Shown piece by piece: positions 41,825 to 52,669 of a DNA stretch of 64,000 nucleotides; position 1 is the first letter of the stretch; each line of letters starts with the position of its first letter. The notes under the pieces were generated by a model. The model saw nothing but the letters and a program-made list of their open reading frames with translations. It did not search any database and had not been told where the DNA came from. A program made the position numbers and the translations under genes. Source of the DNA: a virus; IMG/VR virus record IMGVR_UViG_3300030107_004732, positions 1-64,000 of that record. One strand, written 5' to 3'.

Positions 41825-44800
41825 CGACTCTTCCTCCAACTTTACTATTTGTTATATTTTTTAATCTTTCAGCTCCGCCTGCAGGTGGATCTACAGGTAA
41901 ATTTTCATATGGTGCTCTTTGAGGAACTTTTCTTGGTCCTCCATAAGTTAAATTTTGTTTAGAAGCATCACCAAGCATAATTTGATAACCATTTTCTACT
42001 GCTTTTAAATAGCTTTGACCACCATTAATAGCTCCATATTTAGTAGCACCAACAAACTCAGGTATATAACCAACAGGCATATAGTGTAAGAAACTAGCTT
42101 TAGCCATTTCAGAAGCAAAACTTGGTAATAAAGGTTGAGAAGACATATAATAAGCTACATTTTTATTAGCATTTTCAAATCCAAATAAAGAAGAAACTCC
42201 AGGATTTATATGTCTTTGTTGAAAACTAGGCGACCAACTTTCAAAACTAAACTGAGCAATATCATCAACTAAAGGAAACCCTCTAAATATATCATGTTTT
42301 GCATTTGCAGCATTTGTCATAGTATTATGAACTATTGTACCTCTTTCACCAGGTAATCCATAAACTGCTCTTAATGAGTTGTTTACATGCCCTGAAAGAT
42401 GTGTAAATATCATGTCTTTTTGAAATTCTGTAATTAATTTAGAATCAGCGCTAGATATAAAGTTTAACCCTAATCTAATCATAGATAAGCTTTCTTTCTT
42501 AAAAGAAGGAGTTAAACGATCATGTAAATATGTAAATTTAAAAGGCTCTACTTCTGGAGACATAAGTTTCCATAATAATAGCTGCCCATATCCACCCTCA
42601 GATTGATATTTAGTATATAATCTTTCTAATCTATCCATAATAACAGTATTAGAACGAGTATTATCCATATACCATTCTTGCCCATTAAAGTTCTTTTTCC
42701 AAGTTTCTCTATAAAACTTTTTAAAATCTTTTACATCTTTCTCAAATTGCTTAGAAAGTTCTTTATTTGTAATATTTTCATTTATAAATATTTTGTTATA
42801 TCTATCAAAAGCATTAAACCATATAAGTCTTTCTATTTGATCTACAGAACTAACACCTTCAACACGAACAACGTTATTTTTTGAAATGTATTTATTTAAA
42901 GCATTATCGTTTCTTTTAGCCCAAGAACTTACTGTTGCATAATCAAAAGAGTCAGGTAAAGGACCTTCAGCCCAACCTTTAGGAGCTTTTCTGTCTTTAA
43001 TCATATCATCAATCAGTTTTCTTTTTGAAGCTTCTCTTATACCTTTAGCCCAAGGAACAGATTGTCCAGAACCTGATAAAACCATTTGCTTTTCTATTTC
43101 TCTTTTTTGATTTTTAAGTTGAAAAATATCCTCAGTTAAATACTCTATATATTGTTTATCACCTTTACCATAAGCATTAAATCTAGCTTTTTGTTGACTT
43201 CTTATTCTATAGTCTAAATAGTTAACGTAATTAAGATATTTGTTATTTTGATTTAATTCTTTCATAAACTCTGAAGCTACTGTACTAAAATCTTCAGAAT
43301 ACATACCTTTTTCACTAAACTTTTTAAATTCAGTAAGCATTTCCCCGCCAATTCTACCAGGGTTTTGAAGTCTCATATTATCATGATAACTAACAACAGA
43401 CATAGCTCTTTCAAATGGAAGTTGATTATCCATCCACTGAGTTGTTGCTTTGTTATCTCTAGCAAAATTTGGCCTTATAGAATTGCCATAATTACCAAAT
43501 ATATTAACAATATTATTTTGGTTATCTCTGAACATTCTATTTACTTCACCCTTATCTTGCTTACTTAGGCCCTTTGTTTTCATTGCTTTCCAATATGCAT
43601 ACTGAGAAAGATTAGCCATTTGATTATCAAAAGTAGTAGTTTGGGTTATTATATCATCATAACTTATTTTTTCTCTTTTACCACTAGAAAATTTACCAGT
43701 TGCTAATCCTAATAAATGTTGATAAGGAGCTATAACTGCTTTAATAACTGCTTTTTCTGCATTAGTAAATGTATGACCTGTATCTTCTGGTAACCATTTA
43801 TTTTTAAATTTACCAGAATCATTATAAATTGCTTTACTAAATATACCGCTATAACCATGCTCACTATCTCCAAACAAAACTCTATCAAACCACATATCAT
43901 TGTATTTTTCAGCATTATAACCTTGTCTAGAATCAGTAATGTTTTGTATATCTGTAGCTAATTTATCTATAGTCTTTTCAATTTTAACAGGATCAACATA
44001 TAACTTTCCACCACCATCAGCATTCCTTAATCTCATAGCGAAACCAGCAAAATCTGATTTTGTTTCTGGATTAAAAACACCACCAGAATTATAATGTTTT
44101 AAAGCATTTAATATCCTAGGAGTTTTAACTATTACCCCTCTTAATCTTTGAGCAGCATAATCACTAGCATAAAACTTATTCATAGAAGAAGCGTCTAAGA
44201 ATGACAGATTTTTAGGTAGACTTGTTTTTTGGTTTACTCCATCAGGATTAACTCTTATAACTCTACCAGATAAAGCATTCCATTCTCTTACAACTTCAGT
44301 AGGAGCATTCCACCAAAAATCTAATTTATCAACATCAAAATCACCTTCATGTCTCATAGCAAAATCATAAGCATTTAATTTGACTTGATTACCGTAATCT
44401 TCAGTAAGTATTTTTTTAACACCTATAGCACTTACATCACCTGGTCTTGTATGTGGGTTTCTTCTAAAGTTTGCCATAACTTGATAATTTTTATTACCTT
44501 CTATCTTTTTTACAACATCAGATAATTTGTCGCCTTTAACAATAGATTCATTACCTGTTTCTTTTATAAATTGCTTTAAATCTATAAGATCATCTTGACC
44601 TTTTGGATTTCTTTTTATAAAATGTAAATTTCCTAAATCAACTTCTTTTTGTCCAGCTCTATATGGTAGTTCAGCTTCACCATAAGTATTTACTTCTCTA
44701 CTTCCATTATCCATTTCTCTAAAAGTAGTATAAAGTAATTTTTCACCTGGACTAACAACTGATTGACCACCTAATTCAGTTTTCATACTTAGTATACCAG

Positions 44801-47800
44801 GTTTATCAATAAGATTAGATTTTAATTGATTTCTAAATTGATTAGCAAATGTTGATATTTGAGGTAATCCATTATTTTTAATCCATCTATTATAAGAAGA
44901 AGCATTATCTTGGACTTTCATATTTTCCATTAAATACTTACTATAAGCCAATCCATCAACTAAATTGTTAGAATCAAACTTTTTGTCAGACTCTTTAATT
45001 AAATTCTCTAAACTTCCCCTTAAAAGCCAATTAAACGCCTTATTTGATGCAGATCCACTTAAATGGTTTAATGCAGAATGAGATATTGTGGCGCTGTGGT
45101 CAGCGTTTACTATAGAGCCAATAGAAATATCTTCACCTTTAAGCAACTCTAAATGAGCTTCTCTAAAATCTTTTATTTTTTTACTACTACCTTTTAAATT
45201 AAGGTTGATTAAATCATCAAAAGTTTCCCAATCTTCAAATATTTTTTCTCTATTTTTTATTTTTGTTGCGCTTTCAAACATTACAGCATCAAGACCATTC
45301 TTTTTTAACATAGGATTTAATCTAGGGTCTGCTATAAATGCTGTTTTACCTATAATAACATTATTTCCAACTCTATGTACAATAGGTTTTATTCCGCCTA
45401 AACCAGGAGTATTTGCTGCTCCTGCTAAAGCGTAAAGACCTTGCATAGCTTCTGTACTAACCGCCATATAAGAATCATATTTACTTACTTCTCCGCCACC
45501 TGCCCAAGTTCTTCCACCTTCACCAAATTCATTAACAATTTTACTATCATATTTAAGTTCTGAATCAATTTGCTCTTTTAATTCTTGAAGTATATTAGCG
45601 CTTCTACCTTTTTTTAATTCTCCATTTTTAAACATTTCGTCAGCAACAACAATAATTTCTAGCCCACCATTCTTTTTGATTCTTTCTAAACCTTTCATCA
45701 TTTCAGGGTTTTGTTTTTTACTTATATTGTGGTTGTTATAAAACTCAAATGTTTCTTTTATATAATCAGTAGACATTTCTTTCATAGCAGTATTAGCTAA
45801 AAGTCTTAATCTACCAGCATATTTAGCCGTGGCTTCTGCTCCCTCTGTTTTCATATGTTCCCAAAAATTCTTACCCATATTTTTGTCCATAAACATAAAT
45901 GTAAACATAGTTTGTAATCTTTCAGACTGAATTGTAGCATCAGGTAAATCCCATTCATATTCAAATTTACCAGTTCCCTCATTTTTTTCATTTAAGATTT
46001 CTTTTTTAGATTTAGTAGACGATTTTAATAGCCCCTCTAAAGATTCAAAAACACTATTAGGTACATCAGGATTATCTTTTTTCCATTTTTCTAACTTTTT
46101 CTCAAACTTTTCAAGAATCTTAGGAATATTTTCTCTTTTAACACCTATTCCCCAAGAAAGATCAGCAAGTCTAATCATAATATGACCGCCTGTATTTTCA
46201 TGAGCGAGAACACCCCATTCATCTGTTCTAAGATTTTTGTCTATACTAGTTTTAGATAAGGCAACACGATTAATGATTTCGTTCATCATATTAGCATTAT
46301 CACGAGCATTTATAAGTTTGTTATTTTTTCCCGCAACAACCATATCAACTATAGAGAAAGAATCTTTTCCAAAAATATCTATTATTTCTCTAAATACATG
46401 GTTATCCATAACTGTATGTCTAAAATCAGTATGGACACCGTATCCTTCTGATACAGATAATCTATGAACATTTATTTGGCTTCTTGAACCTAAAATTAAT
46501 TGTTGAACATCATTCATCAACTCAAATTGTTGGTTGCTATCCATATCTTCAAACTTTAATTCTTTATTATTTTTATCATAAAGTATAGCATCATTTATAA
46601 GCTGTTCTCTAGTAGTGTTTTTTGTAAACTCATAATCTTTTTCCAAGCCATATTTTTGTTTAAATGCATCTCTTGTCACAGATTGATACATGTCAATATC
46701 AGAAGCTTTACCCATAGCGCTTCTATAATAATTTACTTGAGATTCTAAATTAGCAATTTCTACGCCTTGTGCTATATCAAATTTTGCCTTATCATAAATT
46801 TCTTGCATATCTTTTTTAAGATTTTTATTCAAAGGATCAAGAGCCAATTCATCTTTAACTATATCATAATAACCTTTTTTTCTTAAAGCTTCTATAATTT
46901 CATTAGAATTAACTGATTTATTTCCATACATCTGATATATATAGTGTATCATTTCTCTTGTTTCTGAGTCAAATTTAGAATTGTTTTTTATAGCCCCTAA
47001 TTGCTTTAAGAAATTATCATGAAGCATATTATTCATATCTTTTCTGACAGCTGTTAATTGACTTATCATTTCATGCAATTGAGAAGGTGTAACAGAAGCT
47101 ACAGTAGATGTAGTTTTTATAAAACCTGTCTGTTTCCCATCTTTCATTTGAACTAAATAGGGACTAATTAAATCTTTGTAATTTCTAAATAACTCAGCAG
47201 CTAAAAATTGTTTTTCAATACCCAATTCAACAGATAGTTGTTCAAATAGTTTATCCATAGTTGGCTCTTTATCAAAGATAGTATCTATTACTACTCTCCA
47301 GCCCTTACCCATTTTATTTTTACTATTTAAATCTAATTTTTTTAAGTCTATATTATTTACTTTAGATGACATTTGATTTATAACGCCAATTAATTCAACC
47401 ATATCCATATTAGGAGTTAACATTTTAAAATCCAAAAGCTTAGATAAAACTTTTCTATCAGTAGAGTTTAATATACTTCCATCTCTTTTTGTTGCTCCTT
47501 TAAAGAATTGATCCATAGCTCTTTCTTGATAAATAGCTTTGAACATATTAGATTCTGTCATATCTCCAGTGCTAAACATAGTTTCCATACCATTGTTTCT
47601 AAACACTCTTCTTAACTCTTTAATATCTCTTATTTGTTCTTGAGTAAATTTAACTTTAGAACCTGTATTATCTAATATTCTTTGTTCATAATTAGGATCT
47701 GTTCTTAATATAGATAATAAACTATTTACAAATCTTGCTTCTGCCCCTGATAAACCTTTTGTGCTAAATTCAGAAATTAAAACACTATCATTGCCTATAA

Positions 47801-50792
47801 ATATTTTACCAATTAAATCTTTAGCAACAATACCATCATGCTTACCAGAAAAATCTCCCCATAAAGGACTTTCTAAATCAGTCATTTTGTTATGAATCTG
47901 CCTTACTCCTCTATAGAAATTCTGATGAATAATTAAATCCATCAAATACCCTTCTTCCATTAAACCATAAGCTCTTCCAACTTCAGGGCCTTGTCTAGTA
48001 CCATTAATTAATTCATCTATTTTAGTATCAAAAGATTCAACTTTTTCTTTTAATCCTTCAAAATCTTTGTTTTTAACTTGTAAAGGTTTAGGGTGTCTTT
48101 CATTATATTTTAATTGCCTTCCATTTAAAGTCTTTACAATTCTGTTGTATTTGTCTAATATTATTCTATTAGAATCAGTAAGAGGCTCACCAGCCTGTAT
48201 TTTGATTGGTAAAAAATCAGGTAACAATTGTTTTCCTGAAGCAGTTTTTCCAGGCTCTTGAAGCATTCTATCGTAATTACCACCTAAGTGATTGTAAATT
48301 TCACTAGCAGCTAAAACGTGATGATTTACAACATCTTTCATAGCTGAATCAGCAGCATCAAATATTATATCATCTAAATGATTAGGGTTTCTTATTCCGC
48401 CTGTTGCCGCTTTAAAATTTGTTTCTGCTAATTTCGCTTCTAAAGCTTTTACTTCTTTTACGGTAAGTTCTGTTGCTCCACGCATTCTTTCACCGCTTCC
48501 AGACAAATAGCCATCAAATATCTGTTGAACTGAATCATACAAAGGATGTTCACCTTCTGCAGGACCCTTTTTGTTAGTTTTAATAGCAGAGCCATCGTCT
48601 TTTACTACCAAACCTTGATCTCTTAATATTTTAACAAGACCTTGAACATCTTCATTCATTTCTAAGTTTCTTAAATGCTTTCTTTCTAAGATTCCAGCAT
48701 TATATAAAGCTTGAGCATTATATATTTTAGGATTAACGCCTAATAAATCTAAATAAGTATTAGCATCTATAAAGTCTTTACCTACATCTTTATGTCTTTC
48801 AGCAAAAAACGTTGAAACTTTTCCATCTTTAGAAACATAATCAACTCTTTTCCCTTGTTTTGTCATAAATGCACCTAACATAAAATTAAAAACTTTATCT
48901 TCTAATGGTACATTGTCATCAAAAACCACCTCATAATTAAACACCATTGATCCTGCTAACATTCTTGGTGTTGAGCCAATTAAGTCAGAAGTAGCTTCTT
49001 TAAAAAATTCATTCTTCCACCTAGCGCCCCAATTCTTTTCTAGGTTACTTAAAGCTGATTTTATCTTTTCAGCACCAGCTTTTGTTTGCCCTAATACTTT
49101 AATATCATCTAATGTTGTAAAAGTATCATCGCTCCATTTACTTTTATTTCCTACCTTTTTAAATAAAGATCTAGCCATAGTAACTAATTGATCTCTTTGT
49201 TTTTGAGTATCCGTTAAATAAGTAGAATAAGGTTGATGTTTTTTAGAAGCATTTTGCCAACCCTTAAGTATAGACCTTCCTATTTTAAAATCTTGCCCAT
49301 CTGGCATCTTTAAACCACCAGGAATCATCTTTGCTGCACCTAATGCATTACCTAATAAGAAAGCATGTTTCCATCTTCCTGTAAAATCAAACTCTCTTTC
49401 TTGGTCTAGCGCCTGAAAAAATTCCATAGGTGTTTCTACCATAGCAAACAATAAACCTTCTTCAATAGTATGTGAAGCTATAGTAGCTATTCTTCCAGCT
49501 CCTGGAGTTCCACCTAAAGCAATTGCAATTCTTTGCTGTAAATTAGTAATAGGTTGAACAGATTTATTGCTTAAACCTAACGCTTTATCTACAATATTTT
49601 TAATTTGAGCTATATTTTGATCAGTATCTCTTAAGCCGTATTTTTTTAATTGCTCTCTTATAACTCTGTTACTATTTTCATTCCAGCCTTTTATAAATAA
49701 GTCTTTACCTTTTTTACTAGCAATACTTTGAGCAATTGCTGTCATACCTTGTGAAGATGATACTCCTTCTCCATACAAGAAGTCCATAAATTTGTTCTGT
49801 TCTTTTAAAGGTAAATTTTGAAACTTTTTATAACCTTGTGCTTTTACGCCTGCTTGTTTTCCTAAAAATTCTGCACCTTCTTGAGCAACTTTTTTAGCAA
49901 CAGCATTAGCTCCATACTTACTTAATCCTTTTATTCCTGCAGTAACTGCTGCTTTAGTGCCTCCAAAAGGTACTAAAAATCCAGCAAAACCACCAAGTCC
50001 AGCACCTACTCTACCTGCAAATGTTTCTGGCATATACTCACCAGGTTTGTCGCCATATTCTTTACCAAACACAGCTTCATCTACATCTAAATAATCTAAT
50101 AATCCAAAGGTTGATAAGTCAGCAGCGTTCCAAAGAAAATTACCTACAAAATCAGCAGCAGAACTTCTAGGTTCTGTATATCCAGCTGGTTTATATCTAG
50201 AAGCAATATCAGAAATAGCACTTAAACTAGACTGTAAATCTGAAGTAGGGGCAACTTGAGGCATATTATTTGTGTAATCGCTAATAGCTCTAGAAATATC
50301 TCCACCATAATTTCTTACAACTTGTGGATCTGAACTTCCAGAATATTCTTGAGCAAACGCTTCGCCAAATCCATTATCATTAGGTCTTAATCCAGTTTTT
50401 TTAACAACATTATTGATTACTTGATTAGTTATGAATATTGAAGCTTTTTCACCTTGTTCAAAAGTATCATATTTAGCTGTCCAATATTGACCAGATCCAC
50501 CCTCTCTATTAGGCCCAACAAAAGATTCTCCCTTTTTTGCTCCAAAATTTTCTTCAAGCTCTGGAGTCCAAATATGTCCACCTGGGTTATTATGAGATTG
50601 AGAACGTGTGCTGTCTTTATATTCCCATTTTTGTATAACATTAAAAATCTCTCCACCTAAATCACTTTGCATTATAGGTTGAGTATATCGTTTATCTTCT
50701 TGCACAGACATATAATCTAGTATCTGCTGATCAGACCAGTTTATACCTCTTTTTGCAAGACTTTCTTTGAATAGTTGAAAATCTGCGGACAT
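41814..50792 (-). CDS. Giant internal virion protein, 2,992 aa, possible RNA polymerase
   Basis: One uninterrupted 2,992-codon frame. Residues ~48-135 resemble phage lytic domains (KWEYKDS with E57, HNNPGG at 67-72, then KYDTFEQGEKA), suggesting peptidoglycan cleavage on entry. Further on are 'GLDAVMFESATK' (about 1836) and 'MKTELGGQSVVSPGEKL' (about 2005). Then 'FRRNPHTRPGDVSAIGV' leads within about 45 residues to GDFDVDKLDFWW, with D2151, D2153 and D2155. An R-x-P, later N-x-V-x-L-N, then DxDxD order is that of double-psi beta-barrel RNA polymerases, including the virion RNAP of crAss-like phages. Polymerase activity is inferred, not shown. The remainder is helical. Confidence 0.6.
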   Translation of the reverse strand: MSADFQLFKESLAKRGINWSDQQILDYMSVQEDKRYTQPIMQSDLGGEIFNVIQKWEYKDSTRSQSHNNPGGHIWTPELEENFGAKKGESFVGPNREGGSGQYWTAKYDTFEQGEKASIFITNQVINNVVKKTGLRPNDNGFGEAFAQEYSGSSDPQVVRNYGGDISRAISDYTNNMPQVAPTSDLQSSLSAISDIASRYKPAGYTEPRSSAADFVGNFLWNAADLSTFGLLDYLDVDEAVFGKEYGDKPGEYMPETFAGRVGAGLGGFAGFLVPFGGTKAAVTAGIKGLSKYGANAVAKKVAQEGAEFLGKQAGVKAQGYKKFQNLPLKEQNKFMDFLYGEGVSSSQGMTAIAQSIASKKGKDLFIKGWNENSNRVIREQLKKYGLRDTDQNIAQIKNIVDKALGLSNKSVQPITNLQQRIAIALGGTPGAGRIATIASHTIEEGLLFAMVETPMEFFQALDQEREFDFTGRWKHAFLLGNALGAAKMIPGGLKMPDGQDFKIGRSILKGWQNASKKHQPYSTYLTDTQKQRDQLVTMARSLFKKVGNKSKWSDDTFTTLDDIKVLGQTKAGAEKIKSALSNLEKNWGARWKNEFFKEATSDLIGSTPRMLAGSMVFNYEVVFDDNVPLEDKVFNFMLGAFMTKQGKRVDYVSKDGKVSTFFAERHKDVGKDFIDANTYLDLLGVNPKIYNAQALYNAGILERKHLRNLEMNEDVQGLVKILRDQGLVVKDDGSAIKTNKKGPAEGEHPLYDSVQQIFDGYLSGSGERMRGATELTVKEVKALEAKLAETNFKAATGGIRNPNHLDDIIFDAADSAMKDVVNHHVLAASEIYNHLGGNYDRMLQEPGKTASGKQLLPDFLPIKIQAGEPLTDSNRIILDKYNRIVKTLNGRQLKYNERHPKPLQVKNKDFEGLKEKVESFDTKIDELINGTRQGPEVGRAYGLMEEGYLMDLIIHQNFYRGVRQIHNKMTDLESPLWGDFSGKHDGIVAKDLIGKIFIGNDSVLISEFSTKGLSGAEARFVNSLLSILRTDPNYEQRILDNTGSKVKFTQEQIRDIKELRRVFRNNGMETMFSTGDMTESNMFKAIYQERAMDQFFKGATKRDGSILNSTDRKVLSKLLDFKMLTPNMDMVELIGVINQMSSKVNNIDLKKLDLNSKNKMGKGWRVVIDTIFDKEPTMDKLFEQLSVELGIEKQFLAAELFRNYKDLISPYLVQMKDGKQTGFIKTTSTVASVTPSQLHEMISQLTAVRKDMNNMLHDNFLKQLGAIKNNSKFDSETREMIHYIYQMYGNKSVNSNEIIEALRKKGYYDIVKDELALDPLNKNLKKDMQEIYDKAKFDIAQGVEIANLESQVNYYRSAMGKASDIDMYQSVTRDAFKQKYGLEKDYEFTKNTTREQLINDAILYDKNNKELKFEDMDSNQQFELMNDVQQLILGSRSQINVHRLSVSEGYGVHTDFRHTVMDNHVFREIIDIFGKDSFSIVDMVVAGKNNKLINARDNANMMNEIINRVALSKTSIDKNLRTDEWGVLAHENTGGHIMIRLADLSWGIGVKRENIPKILEKFEKKLEKWKKDNPDVPNSVFESLEGLLKSSTKSKKEILNEKNEGTGKFEYEWDLPDATIQSERLQTMFTFMFMDKNMGKNFWEHMKTEGAEATAKYAGRLRLLANTAMKEMSTDYIKETFEFYNNHNISKKQNPEMMKGLERIKKNGGLEIIVVADEMFKNGELKKGRSANILQELKEQIDSELKYDSKIVNEFGEGGRTWAGGGEVSKYDSYMAVSTEAMQGLYALAGAANTPGLGGIKPIVHRVGNNVIIGKTAFIADPRLNPMLKKNGLDAVMFESATKIKNREKIFEDWETFDDLINLNLKGSSKKIKDFREAHLELLKGEDISIGSIVNADHSATISHSALNHLSGSASNKAFNWLLRGSLENLIKESDKKFDSNNLVDGLAYSKYLMENMKVQDNASSYNRWIKNNGLPQISTFANQFRNQLKSNLIDKPGILSMKTELGGQSVVSPGEKLLYTTFREMDNGSREVNTYGEAELPYRAGQKEVDLGNLHFIKRNPKGQDDLIDLKQFIKETGNESIVKGDKLSDVVKKIEGNKNYQVMANFRRNPHTRPGDVSAIGVKKILTEDYGNQVKLNAYDFAMRHEGDFDVDKLDFWWNAPTEVVREWNALSGRVIRVNPDGVNQKTSLPKNLSFLDASSMNKFYASDYAAQRLRGVIVKTPRILNALKHYNSGGVFNPETKSDFAGFAMRLRNADGGGKLYVDPVKIEKTIDKLATDIQNITDSRQGYNAEKYNDMWFDRVLFGDSEHGYSGIFSKAIYNDSGKFKNKWLPEDTGHTFTNAEKAVIKAVIAPYQHLLGLATGKFSSGKREKISYDDIITQTTTFDNQMANLSQYAYWKAMKTKGLSKQDKGEVNRMFRDNQNNIVNIFGNYGNSIRPNFARDNKATTQWMDNQLPFERAMSVVSYHDNMRLQNPGRIGGEMLTEFKKFSEKGMYSEDFSTVASEFMKELNQNNKYLNYVNYLDYRIRSQQKARFNAYGKGDKQYIEYLTEDIFQLKNQKREIEKQMVLSGSGQSVPWAKGIREASKRKLIDDMIKDRKAPKGWAEGPLPDSFDYATVSSWAKRNDNALNKYISKNNVVRVEGVSSVDQIERLIWFNAFDRYNKIFINENITNKELSKQFEKDVKDFKKFYRETWKKNFNGQEWYMDNTRSNTVIMDRLERLYTKYQSEGGYGQLLLWKLMSPEVEPFKFTYLHDRLTPSFKKESLSMIRLGLNFISSADSKLITEFQKDMIFTHLSGHVNNSLRAVYGLPGERGTIVHNTMTNAANAKHDIFRGFPLVDDIAQFSFESWSPSFQQRHINPGVSSLFGFENANKNVAYYMSSQPLLPSFASEMAKASFLHYMPVGYIPEFVGATKYGAINGGQSYLKAVENGYQIMLGDASKQNLTYGGPRKVPQRAPYENLPVDPPAGGAERLKNITNSKVGGRVDGC

Positions 50793-52649
50793 TTATCCCT
50801 CTAATATTTTTTGTATATCTAACTTTTTAGCCAGCACTTCGCCTTGCTTTGCTCTAGCTTGATTTATAGATTCAATCCATTGATTGTATTCTTCAAAAGC
50901 TTTTCTTACTTTAGGAATTTCACTTGCTACACCAGAAGCGCCTTGTGGAAATAGTTGTGCTAAAAGACCAACCATTGGAATGTATTCTAAAAAACTATTA
51001 GGAACATTAGGATTTAATCTTCTAGCCTGCATTTTTATAAACCTTTCAGATATTCTTTCTAATTCTGTGTCAGTAGGAATATAATTATGTGGTCGACTAC
51101 CTGCTATACCTTTTACAGCATTATCTCCCCAAGGAAAAGGAGTACCTTGACCAAAATTAGCGGCAGCAAACTTATCTAACCCCCGTCTAACTTCTTCTTT
51201 AAGAGCTCTATCTTCATCTATTAAAGCATCTCTTTCAGCTACTTCTGTTTCTAGCTGTCCAAGTCCTTCCATAATCGAATCAACATTTAATGCTTTAGGA
51301 TCGGTTTCAGTATTTTCTTCTTGTGAAATTCTTAGATGTTCTAACCAAGCTTCATATGCAGGATTGGTTTCATTATTAAAATCTATAAATCTTTGTCCTT
51401 CTCTATCTATAAACTCTAAACTATCGTTAATAGCGTTATACCCAAAACCTTCAGCTAATAAAGCTTCTGCATTATTTGCATTTATCGTACCCAAAGAAGA
51501 TATTACATTATCTTTTGCCGCATCTATACCAGTTGCAAGTTCTAGTAAATCTATATCGTAATTACCCCCCATATCTCTAGCTAAAACACCTGCTTGTTGA
51601 TATTGTGTTACTCTATTATGTAATCCAGCATAAATTGGATCTCCCACCCATTGACCATCTTCATCAACTAAAGAAGGATCAAATACTGTTAAATATTGTT
51701 TTAAATCACCATAAGCAGAAGATAATAAAGAAACAAATCCATCATAAGGGCCAGCTACTCCATCAATAGTATCTCTTTCAATGTAGTTAGCTATTCCAGA
51801 ACCTAATGCTGTAGATATATCTGGAAAATTAGTTTGTATTGCAATATTTAAATTATTCCATTCTTCAGTAGCAACATCTACTTGATCTTTATCGCCTTTT
51901 AAATTATTTTTTATTACTGCTAATTTAGAGAAAATAGGTGAAGAATTTGTCACTTGAGCAATAATACTAGGACCTAAGTCCATTGTAGCTATATTAATCT
52001 CTTTAGTTGCTCTTTCTAAATCTAAGTTTGCTAAATGTATATGACTTTCTTTTAATTTAGCTGCAGCCCCAGCTCTGTTTAAAGCAAATTCATAAGTATT
52101 AAAAGTATCAAAACCTTCAATAAATCCTGGCATATTAGCCAAATTAGGATCAACTCCTAGCTGTTCAAAACTTTGAAACAATTTAGTTTTTTCATCTTCG
52201 CTATATCTAAAAGGATTTACACCTGTTTCTCCTTTAGTAAATGCACCAACATCTGTAATGCCATCACCATCAATATCTGCACCTGCAGCATAAGTTTCAG
52301 CTATTCTTTGACCTGTAGCAAAAGAGCTTTTAACATTACTTAAATTATTTAAGTTTACTGAAGATTGAGCATAAAGTGCATTTAAAGTATCAAGCAAAGG
52401 TTGATTTCCTGCGCTATTTACTATATCTACATAATTACTGCTTCTATATTCTTCAGGTAAATTTACGCCAGCATCTAACAGTTGATTTCTGTATTCATTT
52501 TCAAGATTCATTTGATTTTGAAATAAAGAAGCAACTATTTGTTGTTTTTGCATTAAATCATTTTCTTTTCTTTGAAAATAATGATCAAAAACTTTATTGC
52601 TTAAACTATCTAAGGCTTCCCCTATTGCTTGTTTAGCTGCTGCGCTCAT
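50793..52649 (-). CDS. Internal virion protein, 618 aa, with EF-hand-like loop
   Basis: 618 aa, Ala/Asn/Gln/Leu-rich and helical, ending directly at the start of the giant gene. A calcium-loop-like segment DIDGDGITDVGAF lies at about residues 124-136. A hydrophobic region near the C-terminus (IPMVGLLAQLF) may insert in a membrane. Size and place (between small virion proteins and giant proteins) fit a podoviral ejection protein. Family not recognised. Confidence 0.55.
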   Translation of the reverse strand: MSAAAKQAIGEALDSLSNKVFDHYFQRKENDLMQKQQIVASLFQNQMNLENEYRNQLLDAGVNLPEEYRSSNYVDIVNSAGNQPLLDTLNALYAQSSVNLNNLSNVKSSFATGQRIAETYAAGADIDGDGITDVGAFTKGETGVNPFRYSEDEKTKLFQSFEQLGVDPNLANMPGFIEGFDTFNTYEFALNRAGAAAKLKESHIHLANLDLERATKEINIATMDLGPSIIAQVTNSSPIFSKLAVIKNNLKGDKDQVDVATEEWNNLNIAIQTNFPDISTALGSGIANYIERDTIDGVAGPYDGFVSLLSSAYGDLKQYLTVFDPSLVDEDGQWVGDPIYAGLHNRVTQYQQAGVLARDMGGNYDIDLLELATGIDAAKDNVISSLGTINANNAEALLAEGFGYNAINDSLEFIDREGQRFIDFNNETNPAYEAWLEHLRISQEENTETDPKALNVDSIMEGLGQLETEVAERDALIDEDRALKEEVRRGLDKFAAANFGQGTPFPWGDNAVKGIAGSRPHNYIPTDTELERISERFIKMQARRLNPNVPNSFLEYIPMVGLLAQLFPQGASGVASEIPKVRKAFEEYNQWIESINQARAKQGEVLAKKLDIQKILEG

Positions 52650-52669
52650 TTACTACCTTTCTATCCTTA

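Noticed and set aside
42678-48261. Plus-strand ORFs within the giant virion gene
   Set aside because: All are short, antisense to a 2,992-codon open frame, and lack ribosome sites.
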